This document shows, piece after piece, positions 16,344 through 23,713 of a DNA stretch of 34,060 nt. Position 1 is the stretch's first letter. Each line of letters starts with the position of its first letter. A model generated the notes under the pieces. It worked only from the letters and a program-made list of their open reading frames with translations, did not search any database and was not told the DNA's origin. The translations under genes were made by a program, and so were the position numbers. The stretch is taken from assembly GCA_902798365.1 (NCBI GenBank), contig CADBWP010000016.1:1-34060 (forward strand). Direction: 5' to 3'. Source of the DNA: an uncultured Ruminococcus sp. GTDB lineage: Bacteria > Bacillota > Clostridia > Oscillospirales > Acutalibacteraceae.

Positions 16344-16372
16344 GCATATCTCACAGGTTTTGCACATATATA
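16344..16372 (+). promoter_or_regulatory. Candidate sporulation sigma-E promoter
   Basis: GCATATC (16344-16350), 14 bases, then CATATATA (16365-16372) match the sigma-E pattern at 6 of 7 and 6 of 8 positions, 20 bases before the YlmC/YmxH start. Sporulation-type control would fit the gene's family. Confidence 0.45.
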
Positions 16373-16391
16373 TTTTTCGGGAGGGGTGCGT

Positions 16392-16700
16392 ATGAGCTGC
16401 AGGCTGACCGACCTCAGACACAAGGAGGTAATAAGCGCGGTTGACGGCGTGCGAATCGGTTACGTGGATGACATAATTGTGGATACAAAAAGCGCACGTG
16501 TTGTAGCAATTGTAATATTTGGACGATTTTTCCTGTTTGGAATATTCGGAAAATGTGAAGATTATATTATTCCATGGGAGAAAATAGAGCTTATCGGCGA
16601 GGACGCCGTTATAATCTCCTGCAAAACGCCCAAGCCCGAAAAAAGACCCCGAAAACGGCTTTTTTTCGGGAAAAATCGAAAATTTTTCACTTTCTCTTAA
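16392..16700 (+). CDS. YlmC/YmxH family sporulation protein (PRC-barrel)
   Basis: This 102-residue cytosolic protein is a small PRC-barrel of the YlmC/YmxH family, found in endospore formers and linked to sporulation, but of unknown mechanism. The domain spans about 4-80: LTDLRHKEVISAVDGVRIGYVDDIIVD, a VVAIVIFG strand, and DYIIPWEKIELIGEDAVII. The C-terminus is unusually basic (KRPRKRLFFGKNRK), which may mean nucleic-acid or membrane contact. ATG 16392 follows GGGAGGGG. It is divergent from DegV. Confidence 0.88.
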   Translation: MSCRLTDLRHKEVISAVDGVRIGYVDDIIVDTKSARVVAIVIFGRFFLFGIFGKCEDYIIPWEKIELIGEDAVIISCKTPKPEKRPRKRLFFGKNRKFFTFS

Positions 16701-16825
16701 ATCGGCGAATTATACTATTCGGAGAATAAAAATTTGTGAAAACTGCACAAGGAATAATTTCATAAAGAAATTAAAAATCGAGAAGTTACAAAAGAATTAC
16801 AATGATTACAGCCGTTTTCGACAGC

Positions 16826-16850
16826 CTTCGCTTGCAATTTGCGAAGTTTT
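16826..16850 (+). terminator. Possible weak terminator
   Basis: CTTCGC (16826-16831) and GCGAAG (16841-16846) form a short stem followed by TTTT and, four bases on, another T-run. It could end the YlmC/YmxH transcript. The flanking sequence 16701-16900 is AT-rich with no gene. TTGCAA (16832) and TTTAAT (16855), 17 bases apart, might be a promoter instead. Confidence 0.35.
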
Positions 16851-16904
16851 ATGTTTTAATACAGTTGAAATTGTGTGTTTGATAAAATTTTACTACAAAG
16901 ACGT

Positions 16905-16961
16905 GGCCTGACTCGTCAGCGCGATATGCGTATTCCTTATGCATATCGCGTGAATCAGACC
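16905..16961 (+). promoter_or_regulatory. Long hairpin in the leader of the SleB-type hydrolase gene
   Basis: CGCGATATGC (16920-16929) pairs perfectly with GCATATCGCG (16941-16950), extendable inward by three pairs around a TTCCT loop. Outward, TCA/TGA, CTGA/TCAG and GG/CC pair with small bulges. It ends seven bases before the AGAGGAGG ribosome-binding site. There is no U-tract, so it is not a simple terminator. It may be an RNA control element or a protein-binding palindrome. Confidence 0.55.
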
Positions 16962-16983
16962 GTAATCAGAGGAGGACAAATTT

Positions 16984-17919
16984 TTGAGAGCTACAAACCA
17001 TAAACACTACGGAAGTGAAGTACGCAAGGCACATGCACCCAAGACATCCGCCAAGACCCGCAAGGGCTTCAAGGCAGCGTCGTTCACATTTGCCATCGTT
17101 GCCGCGGCCGCCGCTCTTATTGTTCCGACAACTACCCTTGCCCCGGGCGTTGACGCCTACGAGGACAGCAGAGTTGCATCGTATTCGGTGGGAGACCTTG
17201 AAAAATTCTCCGCCGTTATAACAAATAATTGCGTAGAGGTAACAACCGCTCCCGCGACCGAGGAAGTCGCTTCCGCAGAAGTTACAACCCAGGAAGAAAC
17301 CGTTAAGGCGGAGGAGACCGTCGAGACTGAGCCCGAGGAGACCAAGCCCGAGGAAACAAAGGCAGAGGAAACCAAGGCAGAGGAAAAGACAGTATCCGAA
17401 ACAAGCGAAACAAGCGCCGAGCCCGAGGAGACTTCCGCAACCGAGGAAGAGCAGAGTCAGCCCGAAAGCGACCCCGCTCCCGCAGAATCAAGCGACGCAC
17501 CCGTGTCTTACTCGGGAAGTGCACTCATCAACATCGCAAACCCCGATCCCTCTTACAGCCCGAGCCCTGTCAGTCTTTCGTCTTATGACAGAGCAAAGCT
17601 TGAGCGTCTTGTAATGGGCGAGGCAGGTACGATGGGTTATGAGGGTTGCGCGCTCGTGGCTCAATCCATTCGTGACGCCATGAACCGCTCAGGCACATCC
17701 TCGATAGACACTATCATTTCGGAGTATCAGTACTACGGCTCCACAGCCATCGAGCCCAACTCGGATGTTAAGAACGCCGTTTCCTTCATCTTTGACCAGA
17801 ACGGCTCCGCTGTTCAGCACAGAGTACTTTGCTTCTACATCGGTTACAGCTCCTGGCATGAAACTCAGGACTTTATCACCAGCATTGGCGGCGTAAGATT
17901 CTTCGACCTCAACTTTTAA
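16984..17919 (+). CDS. SleB-type cell-wall hydrolase with long Glu/Thr-rich linker
   Basis: This 311-residue protein starts at TTG, eight bases after AGAGGAGG. A basic N-terminus and one hydrophobic segment (about 32-55) make it secreted or membrane-anchored. A low-complexity region rich in Glu, Thr, Ser and Pro follows (about 80-170), likely a stalk through the wall. The C-terminal 110 residues match the Hydrolase_2/SleB fold: LERLVMGEAGTMGYEGCALVAQSIRDAMNR holds the presumed catalytic Glu213. SleB-family enzymes are lytic transglycosylases in spore cortex germination, but similar domains occur in vegetative wall enzymes; the acidic stalk argues for the latter. It is a single-gene unit ending at a terminator. 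Confidence 0.85.
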   Translation: MRATNHKHYGSEVRKAHAPKTSAKTRKGFKAASFTFAIVAAAAALIVPTTTLAPGVDAYEDSRVASYSVGDLEKFSAVITNNCVEVTTAPATEEVASAEVTTQEETVKAEETVETEPEETKPEETKAEETKAEEKTVSETSETSAEPEETSATEEEQSQPESDPAPAESSDAPVSYSGSALINIANPDPSYSPSPVSLSSYDRAKLERLVMGEAGTMGYEGCALVAQSIRDAMNRSGTSSIDTIISEYQYYGSTAIEPNSDVKNAVSFIFDQNGSAVQHRVLCFYIGYSSWHETQDFITSIGGVRFFDLNF

Positions 17920-17952
17920 GGAAGAATGAAAAGTTAATAGCGAATAGCTTCG

Positions 17953-17993
17953 GCCGGAAGACAGGCAATCGCCAAATCTTCCGGCTGCTTTTT
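17953..17993 (+). terminator. Intrinsic terminator after the SleB-type gene
   Basis: GCCGGAAGA (17953-17961) pairs with TCTTCCGGC (17977-17985), and TTTTTATTATTT follows from 17989. Confidence 0.88.
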
Positions 17994-18048
17994 ATTATTT
18001 GGAGACTGGTGAATTACTACAAAAAATTCAATTTAACATCAAATATTA

Positions 18049-18077
18049 TTGACACGCCAAAAAGCCGATGATATAAT
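18049..18077 (+). promoter_or_regulatory. Consensus sigma-A promoter
   Basis: TTGACA (18049-18054), 17 bases, TATAAT (18072-18077): a perfect match. It precedes the fibronectin-type protein by 31 bases and shows that the longer frame from 18049 is not translated. Confidence 0.92.
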
Positions 18078-18108
18078 TGATTCATACCAAAACTCAGGAG
18101 GGATATTT

Positions 18109-20457
18109 GTGAAAAAGCTAAAAAAATCGGCGGCGATCCTTTTGTCGCTCATAATTGCGCTGAGTGTGTTTGCTGCAGCTCCGGTAACAACGCAGGCGGC
18201 GGATAATACCAACGCCCTTATTGATGCTGTAATGAACAGCCAGAATGTGTGGAACACTTCAACCTGGCGCTCTCAATCTACGATGGGCTACGGCAGATTT
18301 CAGTTTCTTGATTTGAATTTTGACGGCACTCCCGAGTTTATCGTTACCATGCCGGGCGGCACCATGCGAAATTCAAGCTCAACGGTCTATTATTTGTCAA
18401 ACGGAAGTCTGGTCAAGGCGGGCGGCGGCGATCCGTCCGATATTATCAGTCACTTCTCATCCACATCCTTGAACGGCTATTATGACAACAACACTCACGC
18501 ATACAAGCTTCTCGGCAAGGCGATGATGATGTCGTCCATGTCCAGCTTTTGGCAGGGCAGCTATCAGCTCACCTTCGACGGCAAAAATGTCGGCGTCAAT
18601 TATTATGCCGCCAATATTCAGACCAACTCGGCGGGAACGCAGTACAAAAGCTATTATAACGGTTCAAAATCTTACGGCGACACAAGCGGCGCCTCAAAAA
18701 TCAGCGAATCGTCCTTCAATCAGCTTTTGAGCGCGCGCACCTCAAACTGCGAGGATATCGGTCTTTGGTCAAATACCGTGAATGCCGACGCGTGGAACAA
18801 GTACGACGCGTTAAGCAGAAGGACTGTGCTCAAGGAATCCATAGACAGCCTTTTTTATAAACACTACACCGCAAAGCCTGCGGCTCCCACGGTCAGCCTG
18901 TCAAATCAGGACAGCGGCCTTTTGGCGACATGGAACGCCGTGCCGGGCGCTGTGCGTTACATTGTTTATTACCGTCAAAACAATATTTCGTCATGGAACC
19001 AAACGAGCACCACATATACAAGCTTTTCGTTTGCCAAGGTCACTCCCGGAGTGATGTACTGCGTTCAGGTGCAGTCCGTGGGCGCAAACAACTATATGGG
19101 CAACTATTCAAACGTGGCAAGGATCGTCCGCCTGCCGCGACCGAATATTACGTTGGGTTATTACAACCAAAGCTCAGGAAATCGGCTGAGCTGGACAGGC
19201 AATAACGGAATTACCGCGTATCAGATTGCAAAAAAGCAGGCGGGATCATCATCCTATCAGTACATAAATACCACGGGCACCGCTTACACCGACTCAAACG
19301 TAAGTGCGGGAACCTCTTATGTTTATCAGGTAAGGTCATATTACATAGTGAGCGGAGTGTATTACTACAGCCAATGGTCGTCAAGCTATGTTGTCAATAC
19401 GATCGCAATGCCCGACGTGTCGCTTTCAAACAAGTCCAACGGCATACGAGCCGAGTGGAACAGCATACGGGGTGCGGTAAAGTACATTGTTTATTACAGA
19501 CGCGCCCAGGATTCCAACTGGTCGTATGCGGAAACGCGCAACACCTACTATCCGCTTCTCAATGTATCGTCCGGTACGATGTACTGCGTTCAGGTGCGCC
19601 CCATAGGTTCATCCGTCAACGGGCCGTACTCAAACGTAAAGAGCATGACGTTTGTTGCGCCTGCCTCAAATGTTAAGGCGACGGCTTATCTGGACAAGTA
19701 CATTACCGTGACGTGGAACGCCGTGCCCGGAGCAAATCAATATGTTGTAGCCAAAAAAGCCGCAGGCGCCTCAAGCTACGAATACTATTACGCAAACGGC
19801 ACCTACATAAAGGACGTGAACGTTATAAGCGGAACCACATACGTTTATCAGGTTCAGGCTACCTATGCCACGCAAAACAACGGCACCGCCCGTGCGATAT
19901 GGTCAAGCTCGGCGGTAGCAGCGGCATTGGCTAAGCCCGAGCTGTTCGTGACCAACAGGTCTAACGGCATAAGAGCGGAGTGGACGCCGGTAAGGGGAGC
20001 CGCAAAGTACATAGTCTATTACAGACGCGCTCAGGATTCGCGCTGGCAGTCTGTTGAAACAAGAAATACGTACTATCCGTTCTTCAATGTGACCGAAGGA
20101 ACTGAATATTGCTTCCAGGTTCGTGTTGAAAACTCATACGGCTATGGTTTGTATTCGGATGTGAATAAGCTTATTTTTGTTTTGCCTCCGGAAGTAATAT
20201 ACTATGAAGGATTAGCCGATGGCGTTGGAGTTGGTACGGATTATAAACCGGGTACTCTATTCTATGAGATTGCAATGAAGCGTGTGGGGACAAGCGGTTA
20301 TATTTATCGAGACGGCATCAGCCCGGAACTGTATTTTAGAAATCTTGAACCGTATGCAACATATGAATTCCAACTTAGATATTACTATTTAGACGGCGAT
20401 CGAAGAAAATACAGCGATTGGTCTGACGTATTCTATTACACGCAACCGAGAAACTGA
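18109..20457 (+). CDS. Secreted protein with six fibronectin type III-like domains
   Basis: This 782-residue protein starts at GTG 18109 behind AGGAGG. A signal peptide (basic start, hydrophobic 7-24, likely cut after TTQAA) is followed by a 220-residue N-terminal domain with DLNFDGTPEFIV, an Asp-rich loop like calcium-binding FG-GAP/EF-hand-type turns. Six Fn3-like domains follow, starting near 255, 342, 434, 516, 608 and 693. Types alternate: domains 1, 3 and 5 share VSLSNxSNGIRAEW and YIVYYRRAQDSxW, while 2, 4 and 6 share a YxxAxKxxGxSxY core and YVYQV/YEFQL strands. No catalytic or sorting motif is seen, so it is probably an adhesive or wall-associated protein. The last domain uses visibly more AT-rich codons than the rest. 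Confidence 0.82.
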   Translation: MKKLKKSAAILLSLIIALSVFAAAPVTTQAADNTNALIDAVMNSQNVWNTSTWRSQSTMGYGRFQFLDLNFDGTPEFIVTMPGGTMRNSSSTVYYLSNGSLVKAGGGDPSDIISHFSSTSLNGYYDNNTHAYKLLGKAMMMSSMSSFWQGSYQLTFDGKNVGVNYYAANIQTNSAGTQYKSYYNGSKSYGDTSGASKISESSFNQLLSARTSNCEDIGLWSNTVNADAWNKYDALSRRTVLKESIDSLFYKHYTAKPAAPTVSLSNQDSGLLATWNAVPGAVRYIVYYRQNNISSWNQTSTTYTSFSFAKVTPGVMYCVQVQSVGANNYMGNYSNVARIVRLPRPNITLGYYNQSSGNRLSWTGNNGITAYQIAKKQAGSSSYQYINTTGTAYTDSNVSAGTSYVYQVRSYYIVSGVYYYSQWSSSYVVNTIAMPDVSLSNKSNGIRAEWNSIRGAVKYIVYYRRAQDSNWSYAETRNTYYPLLNVSSGTMYCVQVRPIGSSVNGPYSNVKSMTFVAPASNVKATAYLDKYITVTWNAVPGANQYVVAKKAAGASSYEYYYANGTYIKDVNVISGTTYVYQVQATYATQNNGTARAIWSSSAVAAALAKPELFVTNRSNGIRAEWTPVRGAAKYIVYYRRAQDSRWQSVETRNTYYPFFNVTEGTEYCFQVRVENSYGYGLYSDVNKLIFVLPPEVIYYEGLADGVGVGTDYKPGTLFYEIAMKRVGTSGYIYRDGISPELYFRNLEPYATYEFQLRYYYLDGDRRKYSDWSDVFYYTQPRN

Positions 20458-20466
20458 TTATAATAT

Positions 20467-20497
20467 GCCGCCGCGGGCGTTGCTTCGCGGCGGCTTT
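20467..20497 (+). terminator. GC-rich terminator hairpin
   Basis: GCCGCCGCG (20467-20475) pairs with CGCGGCGGC (20486-20494). Only TTT follows, so release may be weak, but the stem is strong and it lies just after the stop codon. Confidence 0.65.
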
Positions 20498-20525
20498 GCC
20501 ATGCCGGAAAAGCCGCAAAAAATGC

Positions 20526-20554
20526 TTGACAACGGCACAAAACAGAGTTATAAT
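20526..20554 (+). promoter_or_regulatory. Consensus sigma-A promoter for rpsB-tsf
   Basis: TTGACA (20526-20531), 17 bases, TATAAT (20549-20554): a perfect match, as expected for a highly expressed ribosomal-protein operon. The leader is about 100 bases long. Confidence 0.93.
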
Positions 20555-20562
20555 ATTACGGT

Positions 20563-20621
20563 GAATTTCACACGCCGACGCTTGCCGGGTCGGGTGGCGA
20601 TTGCTTATCCCCGGTAAATTC
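20563..20621 (+). promoter_or_regulatory. Structured rpsB leader RNA, candidate autoregulatory element
   Basis: GAATTT (20563-20568) pairs with AAATTC (20616-20621), enclosing two further possible helices: CGCC/GGCG (20573-20576/20596-20599) and CCGGG/CCCGG (20585-20589/20610-20614). The last two interleave, so they are either alternative structures or a pseudoknot. No U-tract follows, so control would be on translation. S2 autoregulates its operon in some bacteria; whether this leader does so is inference. Confidence 0.5.
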
Positions 20622-20660
20622 AGGGCGCGGCGGAGGTTTTAACCTAAGGAGGAAATAACA

Positions 20661-21395
20661 ATGGCAGTAGTTTCTATGAAACAGCTTCTGGAGGCCGGCG
20701 TACACTTCGGTCACCAGACCAGAAGATGGAACCCCAAGATGGCGGAATACATCTTTACCGAGCGCAACGGAATCTATATCATCGACCTTCAGAAGAGCGT
20801 AAAAAAGCTTGAGGAAGCCTACAGCTTCGTTCGTGAGCTTTCCGCAGAGGGCAAGAACGTTCTTTTCGTCGGCACCAAAAAGCAGGCTCAGGACTCCATT
20901 AAGGACGAGGCAGAGCGTGCAGGCGCTTACTATGTAAACGCAAGATGGCTGGGCGGCATGCTCACCAACTTCACCACCATCCGCAAAAGAATCGCCCGCT
21001 TAAAGCAGCTTCGCGCAATGCAGGAGGACGGCACCTTTGATCTTCTTCCCAAGAAGGAGGTCATCAAGCTCAACCTCGAGATCGAGAAGCTTGAGAAGTT
21101 CATGGGCGGCATCAAGGACATGACCGAAATGCCCGGCGCACTCTTTATTGTAGATCCCAGAAAAGAAAGGATCGCCGTAGCCGAGGCAAAGAAGCTTGAC
21201 ATTCCGATCGTTGCTATCGTTGATACAAACTGCGATCCCGATGAGATCGACTACGTTATTCCCGGCAACGACGACGCTATCCGCGCCGTAAAGCTCATCT
21301 CGGGCGCTATCGCAAACGCGGTTATCGAAGGCAGAGAGGGCCGCATGGGCGCTGCTGCAGCCGAGGAGCCCGCAGAGGAAGCCGAGGAAGCATAA
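20661..21395 (+). CDS. rpsB: 30S ribosomal protein S2
   Basis: This 244-residue protein opens with [22 protein letters not shown], the S2 signature, and continues with [29 protein letters not shown] and the [25 protein letters not shown] block. It binds the 30S body and is needed for assembly with S1. TAAGGAGG lies nine bases before the ATG. The C-terminal acidic Ala/Glu tail ([13 protein letters not shown]) is common in Clostridia. tsf follows after 39 bases, the usual arrangement. Confidence 0.99.
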   Translation: MAVVSMKQLLEAGVHFGHQTRRWNPKMAEYIFTERNGIYIIDLQKSVKKLEEAYSFVRELSAEGKNVLFVGTKKQAQDSIKDEAERAGAYYVNARWLGGMLTNFTTIRKRIARLKQLRAMQEDGTFDLLPKKEVIKLNLEIEKLEKFMGGIKDMTEMPGALFIVDPRKERIAVAEAKKLDIPIVAIVDTNCDPDEIDYVIPGNDDAIRAVKLISGAIANAVIEGREGRMGAAAAEEPAEEAEEA

Positions 21396-21434
21396 TTTTA
21401 TAAAACAACACTATCTCGAAAGGATGTAATCATA

Positions 21435-22349
21435 ATGGCAGCATTTACAGCTCAGGATGTAAAGGCACTCAGAGAAAAAACAGGCTGCGGCATGATGGAC
21501 TGCAAAAAGGCTCTCACTCAGGCCGACGGCGACATGGACAAGGCTATCGACTTTCTCAGAGAGCAGGGTCTTGCAAAGCAGGCTAAAAAGGCAAGCAGAA
21601 TCGCGGCAGAGGGCGTTGCATACGCAACCACTACCGACGACAACAAGGTCGGCGTTGTAATCGAGGTTAACGCCGAGACCGACTTTGTTGCAAAGAACGA
21701 TTCCTTTATGGACTTTGTAAAGGCATGTGCAAACACAGTTATCAAAGAGAACCCCGCAGACGTTGAGGCTCTTCTGGCTCTTAAGGCCGACGGCTCGGAT
21801 CAGACCGTTGCCGAGATGCTTCAGGAGAAGGTGCTCACCATCGGCGAAAACATTCAGATCCGCCGTTTTGAGCGCATGGAAGGCGCTTGCGTAGCTTATG
21901 TTCACGCCGGCGGCAAGATCGGCGTGCTTGTAAACTTTGACACAGATCTCGACGCTGCAAACGCGGATTTCGTTGCCTACGGCAAGGACGTTGCAATGCA
22001 GATCGCGGCTCTCAACACTCTTTACCTCAACAGGAACGAGGTTCCCGCCGAGGTTATCGAGCACGAGAAGGAAGTTATGCGTCAGCAGGTTATCAACGAG
22101 GGCAAGCCCGAGGCTATCGCCGACAAGATCGTTATGGGTAAGATCAACAAGTACTACAAGGAGAACTGCCTTGTAGATCAGGAGTTTGTTAAGGACAACA
22201 AGCTCACCGTTGCTCAGTACACCAAGAACACAGCCAAGGATCTGGGCGGCAACATCGACATCAAGAGATTTGTACGCTTTGAAAAGGGCGAGGGCATCGA
22301 AAAGCGCCAGGACGACTTCGCAGCAGAAGTTGCTTCCATGGTAAAATAA
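21435..22349 (+). CDS. tsf: Translation elongation factor Ts
   Basis: This 304-residue protein is the guanine nucleotide exchange factor for EF-Tu. The N-terminal UBA-like domain (VKALREKTGCGMMDCKKAL, about 8-28) and the TDFVAKN motif contacting EF-Tu (near 80) are both intact, as are the two core repeats with HAGGKIGVLV. Length is normal. It is co-transcribed with rpsB and ends 21 bases before a strong terminator. Confidence 0.99.
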   Translation: MAAFTAQDVKALREKTGCGMMDCKKALTQADGDMDKAIDFLREQGLAKQAKKASRIAAEGVAYATTTDDNKVGVVIEVNAETDFVAKNDSFMDFVKACANTVIKENPADVEALLALKADGSDQTVAEMLQEKVLTIGENIQIRRFERMEGACVAYVHAGGKIGVLVNFDTDLDAANADFVAYGKDVAMQIAALNTLYLNRNEVPAEVIEHEKEVMRQQVINEGKPEAIADKIVMGKINKYYKENCLVDQEFVKDNKLTVAQYTKNTAKDLGGNIDIKRFVRFEKGEGIEKRQDDFAAEVASMVK

Positions 22350-22367
22350 TTCTTTAACAGAATAATT
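22341..22367 (+). repeat. 27-nt 3'-end element shared with the DUF4358 gene, copy 2
   Basis: It covers the last codons and stop of tsf and continues to the terminator. It is identical at 25 of 27 positions to 457-483, although the two genes are unrelated. Confidence 0.6.
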
Positions 22368-22370
22368 GTT

Positions 22371-22401
22371 CAGCCTCCGTGAAAACGGGGGCTGTTTTTT
22401 T
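22371..22401 (+). terminator. Intrinsic terminator after tsf
   Basis: CAGCCTCCG (22371-22379) pairs with CGGGGGCTG (22386-22394, one G-T pair), followed by seven T. Confidence 0.92.
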
Positions 22402-22423
22402 GATATTTCAACTCTGCTTTTGG

Positions 22424-22452
22424 TTGCAATTCGTTTATATGCGGGTTATAAT
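22424..22452 (+). promoter_or_regulatory. Sigma-A promoter for the nucleoside hydrolase gene
   Basis: TTGCAA (22424-22429), 17 bases, TATAAT (22447-22452). The transcript leader is about 80 bases, with no structure recognised. Confidence 0.8.
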
Positions 22453-22539
22453 ATAAGCAGAAGCAATAAGAATGTGAAGCTCGAAAAACAGACAAGCCCG
22501 ATACGCTCAATATTACAAATCGAAAGGGAGCTATGTACC

Positions 22540-23637
22540 ATGAATATCAAAAAACACCTTAAGGCGATACTCTGCGCTTCGTTGACGGTTACTCTTTGTG
22601 TTCCGCTTTGCGCCTACTCGGGCGCCTCCGACGAAAAGCAAAGCGAAACCAAAGCGACGGAGGCTGCTTCGGCTGTGACCGATACCGCCGCGCAAGAGCA
22701 CAGAAAGGTCATAATAGATACCGATACGGGCGCGGACGACGCCTCTGCGCTGATACTTGCCGCAAAGCAGGAGAATGTTGAGATTCTCGGCGTCACCGTG
22801 CTGGTGGGAAACGTCGATTTGGAGCAGAGTACCAAAAACGCGCTTGCTGCGCTTGAAATAGCCGGCTGTGACGCACCCGTTTATAAGGGCTCTGCCGATA
22901 CCATAGACGGAACGGTAAAGACCGCGTTCAGCGTGTTCGGCAATGACGGTATGGGCGACGCCGACCTTATCCACCCCCAAAAGCAGGCGGAGGACGGCGA
23001 CGCGATAGATTTTATTATAGATACCGTAAAAAACAACCCCGGTGAGGTGGAGATAATCGCGGTAGGCCCTGCGACGAATATCGCCAAGGCGATACAAAAA
23101 GCCCCCGAGGATATGAAGAAGGTCAAGCGCATATGGTCGATGGGAACAGCCGGTCTCGGTCCCGGCAATGCATCTCCCGTAGCCGAATTCAACGTGTATG
23201 CCGACGCCGAGGCGTACAAAATCATGCTCGACTCGGGTCTTCCCGTCACCGTTATCGGTCTTGATATGTGCGGAGGCGAGGCTCAATGGACGGACGCGCA
23301 GTTTGAGGAGCTGGCAGCGCTGAACGACACGGGCAGCTTTGTCGCCGCTTCCTTCGGCAAGATCCGCGAGTTTTATAAAAGCAACGGAAGCGAGGATGTT
23401 ATGAACTGCGACACGCTGGCTATGATGTGCGCGTTGTATCCCGGCTTTGTCAAGAGCACCGTCAACACACACGCAAGCTGCATTATCGAACAGGGCGAAA
23501 CCTATTCGCAGGTCATTTTTTACAAGGAAGGCTTTACCTATGATATTGTGAAAAACGAATTTGACTGCAACGTTGTTCTGGTTACCGAGGTCGATAAGGC
23601 GTCATATTTCAAAAACTTCATGGACGCTATCCGCTGA
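22540..23637 (+). CDS. Secreted inosine/uridine-preferring-type nucleoside hydrolase
   Basis: This 365-residue protein has an N-terminal hydrophobic signal (about 7-25, basic start MNIKKHLK) and a Thr/Ala/Glu linker, then a nucleoside N-ribohydrolase domain from residue 56. The calcium-binding DTDTGADD motif (60-67) is intact, as are VTVLVGN, VGPATNIAKA, the substrate-binding EFNVYADAEAYKI and GLDMCG. The usual C-terminal His-Asp pair reads NCDTLAM, so the general-acid His is absent and base preference cannot be guessed. It would split nucleosides into ribose and base outside the cell, for salvage. ATG 22540 is supported by GGGAG upstream. It is a single-gene unit convergent with the galactanase gene. 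Confidence 0.9.
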   Translation: MNIKKHLKAILCASLTVTLCVPLCAYSGASDEKQSETKATEAASAVTDTAAQEHRKVIIDTDTGADDASALILAAKQENVEILGVTVLVGNVDLEQSTKNALAALEIAGCDAPVYKGSADTIDGTVKTAFSVFGNDGMGDADLIHPQKQAEDGDAIDFIIDTVKNNPGEVEIIAVGPATNIAKAIQKAPEDMKKVKRIWSMGTAGLGPGNASPVAEFNVYADAEAYKIMLDSGLPVTVIGLDMCGGEAQWTDAQFEELAALNDTGSFVAASFGKIREFYKSNGSEDVMNCDTLAMMCALYPGFVKSTVNTHASCIIEQGETYSQVIFYKEGFTYDIVKNEFDCNVVLVTEVDKASYFKNFMDAIR

Positions 23638-23660
23638 AATTGAAAATAATTCAGATAAAA

Positions 23661-23693
23661 AAACGTCGTTCCGCAGCTGCGGAGCGGCGTTTT
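23661..23693 (+). terminator. Bidirectional intrinsic terminator
   Basis: Near-perfect 15-bp arms (23661-23675 and 23679-23693) include TCCGCA/TGCGGA and an A-run/T-run at the two ends. They serve the convergent nucleoside hydrolase and galactanase genes. Confidence 0.9.
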
Positions 23694-23713
23694 ACAATAC
23701 AGTTGAAGGACTG

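Noticed and set aside
16905..16961. c-di-AMP (ydaO) riboswitch before the wall hydrolase
   Set aside because: The conserved ydaO sequence blocks are not visible and the element is too short.
18049..18108. Earlier TTG start for the Fn3 protein
   Set aside because: The first codons are the TTGACA and TATAAT boxes themselves; GTG 18109 has the ribosome-binding site and signal peptide.
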